Source of the DNA: Eutypella sp. D-1
Taxonomy: Eukaryota > Ascomycota > Sordariomycetes > Xylariales > Diatrypaceae
DNA: 64,000 nt
Assembly (NCBI GenBank): GCA_023313575.1
Contig: JAJTTP010000008.1
Location: 372,001 to 436,000, forward strand
Direction: 5' to 3'
Made by a program: the position numbers and the translations under genes. This document shows positions 60,043 to 64,000 of the stretch, piece by piece. The notes under the pieces are model-generated. The model was not told where the DNA came from and made no database searches. It saw nothing but the letters and a program-made list of their open reading frames with translations. Position 1 is the first letter of the stretch; each line of letters starts with the position of its first letter.

Positions 60043-61779
60043 ATGGGTTCGCCATCTGACAACACATCTGATGGCATGGATTTCGAGTACGACAATCGTT
60101 CGCGCTCATCTAGCAAGGTGGGCGGCCATAAGCTAACAACCTATAGCTGACCATGTACCTGTATGAACTGACCTTACTCTGTAATTTAGGGAGACATTTA
60201 CCGCGAAGGGAAAGAGAGCTTGCCCGCTGCCCAAGAGTGGCCGCCCGGCGATCGCGAGGATGGTGAAATTGTGCCATTGTCTGACGAGGTGAAAGGCCAC
60301 GATCCAGCCATTCATGTATCTCACTATCTATGTATACTGACCTTACTCTGGGAGGGGTATAGGAATATTTCTCTGAGCCACCCGGCAGGGACATTGATGC
60401 CACGCCCGATTACGAGGATGCTGGTGCTAAGGACGATGAGCCCAACAACGATAGGCATACTGTCTCGCATAAGGAGGTGGGAGGCCACAATCCAACGACT
60501 TATGTAATTAAGTACCTGTATAAGCTGATTTCATTGGGGATTTAGGAAGAGAGCCCGAAATCACCGGGTAGAAAGCTCGGAGCTGAGGACGCTGATTCCG
60601 GGAACACTATTTCGAAGGACGCCGATCCTGGAGACGATGATCCAGCAGACAGAGGGTCGGAGGACGTTGATTCCAAGAACGTTGAAATCAAGGACACTGA
60701 ATCCAAGGACGCTGACCCTGTAGCCCCGTCCAACGAGGTGGGCGCCCATAAGCTAACGGCTTATACCTGATCACCTGTATATACTATACTGACCGTAACC
60801 CGGGATTTAGGAACCTGTCCACGGGCTATCTGAGAACCATGTCGATACAGAAATGTTTGATGCTGATGAACCCCTTCCTACAAAGCTATACCGCAAACAC
60901 AAGTCCCCTCCTCCGCCTCCTCCGCCTCCCACTGATCTTCCTAAGCGCCCAGATTCCCTGGGCTCGCCGGATTCCCGCGATCGCTCTGCCACCCCTATTG
61001 AGGATGAGATTTTCGAACTGTCAGAGCGTCTTAAGGGGGGCCTATCAATCGACCAGAAACCGGCAGAAAAAGCCGACCCCGGACCGGTCCGTCCAGGAAA
61101 AGAGGAGGCAGCTTCCAAGACGGCGTTAACGTCATCGGGCTCTGCCGGCAAGCCGCCATCAACAGAGGGCGATGTGGAGGGGGAGAGTGAAATCGATAAG
61201 GCCAGACAACTCTTCGAAAACTTTAGTATCGTGGACGAAGAGAACGGTCAAGTGACCAGGGCGGCGGCTAAGGTCAACTGCCGACGACACGGAATCCAGA
61301 ACGTCAAAATCGAGGAAAACAAGACCGTGGCGAAATCCAACCCAAGCTTCCCCGAAGAACACCTTGCATTTCTTGAGAACCAGCATCGCTCGCATACTAG
61401 CGGCGGCGACGGCGGCAACAGCAGCGCCGAAAAGACCCCGCAAGACCGTCCAGAGCCTGACGACTCAAGGTGCCAGGCACCGGAGCGGCCCACGCGTGGC
61501 CGGTCGCTTCCCGCTCAACCCCGATCATCACTTCGTAGGCCGCGAAACCGTGCAGACCGTGTACGGGACAGATGCAAGAAAAATAACTCTACTGATGGAC
61601 AACGAATTGTCAAAACCGGACAGGAATTGCCAGCTAGGGTACAGAGACGGATCGCTTCGCGCAAGCTTAACGAAAGAGCTTGGTTGGGTGCAGTGGGGAT
61701 TCAACAAGATCACCCACACCCCCGCGTGGGTAGACTTGAAGAAAATTACCGTTCCGAGGAAATGGACGTGGATGAGTAA
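60043..61779 (+). CDS. Unrecognised acidic protein built from repeated exon-intron modules
   Basis: Exons 60043-60117, 60190-60288, 60363-60476, 60546-60737 and 60811-61779 give 482 residues as read. All four introns (72, 74, 69 and 73 bp) are phase 0, start GTG(G/A)(G/A), follow AAG or GAG, and resemble one another along their length. Exons 2-4 are 99, 114 and 192 bases, all multiples of three, and encode acidic Asp/Glu/Ser/Pro-rich sequence; exon 4 has KDAD-type iterations. Exon 5 has a proline run ([17 protein letters not shown]). No signal peptide or known domain is seen. In the last 300 bases another frame is open to 61789 and reads more like a folded domain (FPLNPDHHFVGRETVQ...ELGWVQWGF...PRKWTWM). 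A frameshift near 61440-61500 may therefore separate the true C-terminus from this model. Function is unknown. Confidence 0.65.
60118..60810 (+). repeat. Four homologous introns (A-D) in one gene
   Basis: Introns A 60118-60189, B 60289-60362, C 60477-60545 and D 60738-60810 share a 5' block GTGGGCGGCCATAAGCTAAC-like (A and D agree at 19 of the first 20 bases), an internal TACCTGTAT block in A, C and D, and an ACTGACC(T/G)TA block in A, B and D. Three end in ATTTAG or a close variant. They imply tandem duplication of an exon-intron unit or repeated insertion of one intron family. Confidence 0.8.
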
Positions 61780-61789
61780 AGGGGACTAA

Positions 61790-64000
61790 AGACCATAGGC
61801 AGCCTTCCTCGAGTAGGCAGAAGCGTCTATTGGATGGTTCGGCCCTGAGAGACTGCAGGTGACAATGGGTTTTCACGTACCTGAGCGAGGATGCTGCGTT
61901 GTAGCTCTGAGCACCGGAGAGTGATGGGGCTATTCAGGATCGACGCCCTAGGCCAGGCACATGTGGCTTGGGGCTCCCGGTCGAAGAAGTCCCAGTTGCG
62001 TGTTGCTGAGCAGTTCGCTGATACGGCCATGTGTCGTCTTGCTTTACGGGCAGATTCAACAGCAGATTGCAAAAGAAAACACATGGGAAAGGCCAGCTCC
62101 AGGCTTTCAGGTCGCGCTACTGAGCTTCCTGTTAGTGAAGAAAAAGAGAAAAATAATTCGTTCACAGTGGTAACTTGGGTTTCAATATTTGGTTGCGAAC
62201 ACCTGGTTCAAAACAATGTCCATATCTCTTTGTTCTAAGTGATATTCTTCCAATAAGTTTGGATACCTACCTACGTTATCGTTCCAATGTATCTGTAACT
62301 ACTTCATAAAGTGAGAGGACGTCCGAGTTTCGCATTAGCTAGACGGTATTCATCCCCTTCTATGTCCTCCCACTGGACGGGGTTCGATAGAAACAGGGAG
62401 CGTGGCCACATACGAATGTCAGTCGCCCGGGCCCGCATCATCGGTGAATCTACCCACTGGTGTTAAGTCGACAGCACGGCAGCAGTGTTCGGCATAGCTA
62501 CATTCATAGACCTGTGGGCAGAAGCTTTGGGACAGCGTTGGCGCATATAAAGGGAAACCGAGCGACTCTGGATGGATAGGGGAGAGGGGAAGGAGACATA
62601 TAGTTACTGTGAACAAAACTGGATCTCGCTGGCTCGAATCGGTAGTGCTTTTCACCCAAGTAGACACCGTCAAGTGTCAGTCTGGACTAAGAAGATATCC
62701 GTAGCCAGCCCAGCCCGGTACGGAGCAGAAGGCAGAGGAGAGGCCGAATTTGACATCCTTTTGCGCTATGCTTACCTTCCAGGTTTACATGTCTGTTATC
62801 CATGGGTGATAGATATATGTCGCTGTTATAAAGAAGGAATGCTAAGGAAATATGCAAACGGTTGTTTGGAACACAAGCCGCTTGTTTGCACAGGGGATCG
62901 GCCCTCTCGCAAAAGTGCATGGAATGTGCATACAGGGCCAACCGCTCCAGACTTGTGATAGGTTAGGAGGGCCGTATTGACTGGTATGATTGGCTTGGTT
63001 GGGGTTTTCCCATGGGGCTCAGGACAACCGCCATGTTTTCAGCAGCCCCCAACATTAATTCCAGGCGCACACGATTGTCGGCCAGGTAACAAGCTTGCTA
63101 CAAAGCCTCCTTGGAGTTCTATGCTGGCTAACGGACGGGCCGCGGAGTACCTGATCGTAGCACACGCGCTGCGACTCTCTCGATCGCTCACGACAGCAAC
63201 AGACGTGAGCGGAGAGGCACAGGCACGATCCAAGTTCTGGACGGAGATCCGATGGCAGGCCGAGTGTTGTAGCACACAAGAGGTATGCCACGTGCTGCGT
63301 GATCGCAATAGGGACGTCCGACAGTGGCCTGAGCTGGATGGAGGACGCAAGAGCGAAGAAGAGACCACCACACGCGGATCCGTGTCGTTACGTAGGGAGG
63401 AGCGGTCAGCTCGACATGTGGCTCCGCCCAACAACCAATCGCAACGGGTAGAATCGTGACGACGGGGACGCCGCCAACAACCCTCAAGAGCCCTCCCAGA
63501 AGGGACATGATTGGGCGGGGTGGCAAGGGGTGCGGAGAGGGATGGACCACAAAGTGGTCTAAATATAGCTCCCTCGCTCGTCACCGACCAGGGATATCCA
63601 GCATCCGCCTTCTCATACCATGCCATGCCATGGAAGCATCGTAGAAGCAAGATCGAAACGGCATCGCCCCTTCGGCCTAGACGAAAGCGGAAAGATTCTA
63701 GAAATTTAGATGCGTTGCGCCAAGGACGTCATGCAGACAACCTAGTGTATAGAATCCATCAGGTCTTCATCCTGGAACACGCTCGCTCCAAACTCGGACG
63801 TATCGGGTAGGTAGGCAATGTGGACTTCGTATGCAGGCACGTTATCCTCTTGTCTCAGGTCTCACTCCCCCCGGCTTGCGATTGGGGGATGGTTAAAGAC
63901 GGTTGAAATACAGCAGCGAGCCAGCTCTTCGCGCCTAAAATCGCAGTGTGATGCGTGCCTACTGAACCGTCTTTCTCCCGTCTGAATGTCTTTTTTTCTG
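61790..64000. other. 3' flank without a convincing gene
   Basis: Overlapping open frames on both strands at 62977-63650 lack ATG starts in sensible positions or recognisable motifs. A TAAATATA element at about 63559-63566 followed by an ATG-rich stretch near 63620 could be the promoter of a gene beyond the window. Confidence 0.4.

Noticed and set aside
62977..63650. Long overlapping open frames on both strands near the right end
   Set aside because: They start at non-ATG codons, overlap each other, and show no domain-like sequence; GC-rich DNA alone can leave such frames open.
1..64000. tRNA genes
   Set aside because: I scanned for the GGTTCGANTCC B-box on both strands and found no convincing match with a paired A-box; a tRNA search program would decide.

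Overview
The window is nuclear DNA of a filamentous ascomycete (Pezizomycotina). Sordariomycetes is my best guess, not proven. The evidence is many short introns (about 50-150 bp) with GT...AG ends and CTAAC/CTGAC-like branch sites, fungal-type beta-tubulin, a CPC1/GCN4-type bZIP gene with a long upstream-ORF leader, an NAD(P)H nitrite reductase with a C-terminal Rieske domain, and a PEX20-family peroxin. Coding density is low. I can support twelve protein-coding genes. They are separated by long gene-free stretches full of short palindromic AGGTACCTAGGTA-like words, microsatellites and homopolymer runs.

Layout. 2.2-4.2 kb (+): WHI2-like BTB protein. 6.3-8.1 kb (+): secreted quinoprotein sugar-dehydrogenase-like protein, convergent with SEC13 at 8.6-9.9 kb (-). 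11.7-13.4 kb (+): PEX20-like peroxin. 13.4-19.3 kb: gene-poor. 18.8-20.9 kb (+): CPC1/GCN4-type bZIP factor with two upstream ORFs and a 690-nt in-frame open extension. 22.3-23.8 kb (-): protein with a GIY-YIG-like domain and a putative mitochondrial presequence. 27.3-31.0 kb (-): very large low-complexity protein. 31-41.6 kb: about 10 kb without a convincing gene. 41.6-44.0 kb (+): GCN20-type ABCF ATPase. 44.6-45.7 kb (-): 2EXR-type protein. 47.8-49.7 kb (+): beta-tubulin. 51.3-52.0 kb (+): small secreted SnoaL-like protein. 53.1-56.7 kb (-): nitrite reductase. 60.0-61.8 kb (+): unrecognised acidic protein whose 5' half is a series of related exon-intron modules.

Themes. Several genes belong to nutrient sensing: the amino-acid starvation factor CPC1, GCN20 (which acts with GCN1/GCN2 upstream of CPC1 translation), a WHI2-like TORC1/stress regulator, and nitrite reductase. 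They are not contiguous and I infer no cluster. The others are housekeeping (SEC13, tubulin, PEX20) or secreted.

The most unusual features are four homologous phase-0 introns separating acidic exons at 60.0-60.8 kb, with a reading-frame switch in the last exon of the same gene; the CPC1 leader, with two upstream ORFs and a non-AUG extension; a perfect 17-bp hairpin at 50.7 kb; and a 15-bp minisatellite at 10.7 kb. No tRNA, rRNA, CRISPR array or intact transposon was recognised by eye. Exon boundaries were set by hand from splice signals and frame consistency; no similarity search was run.
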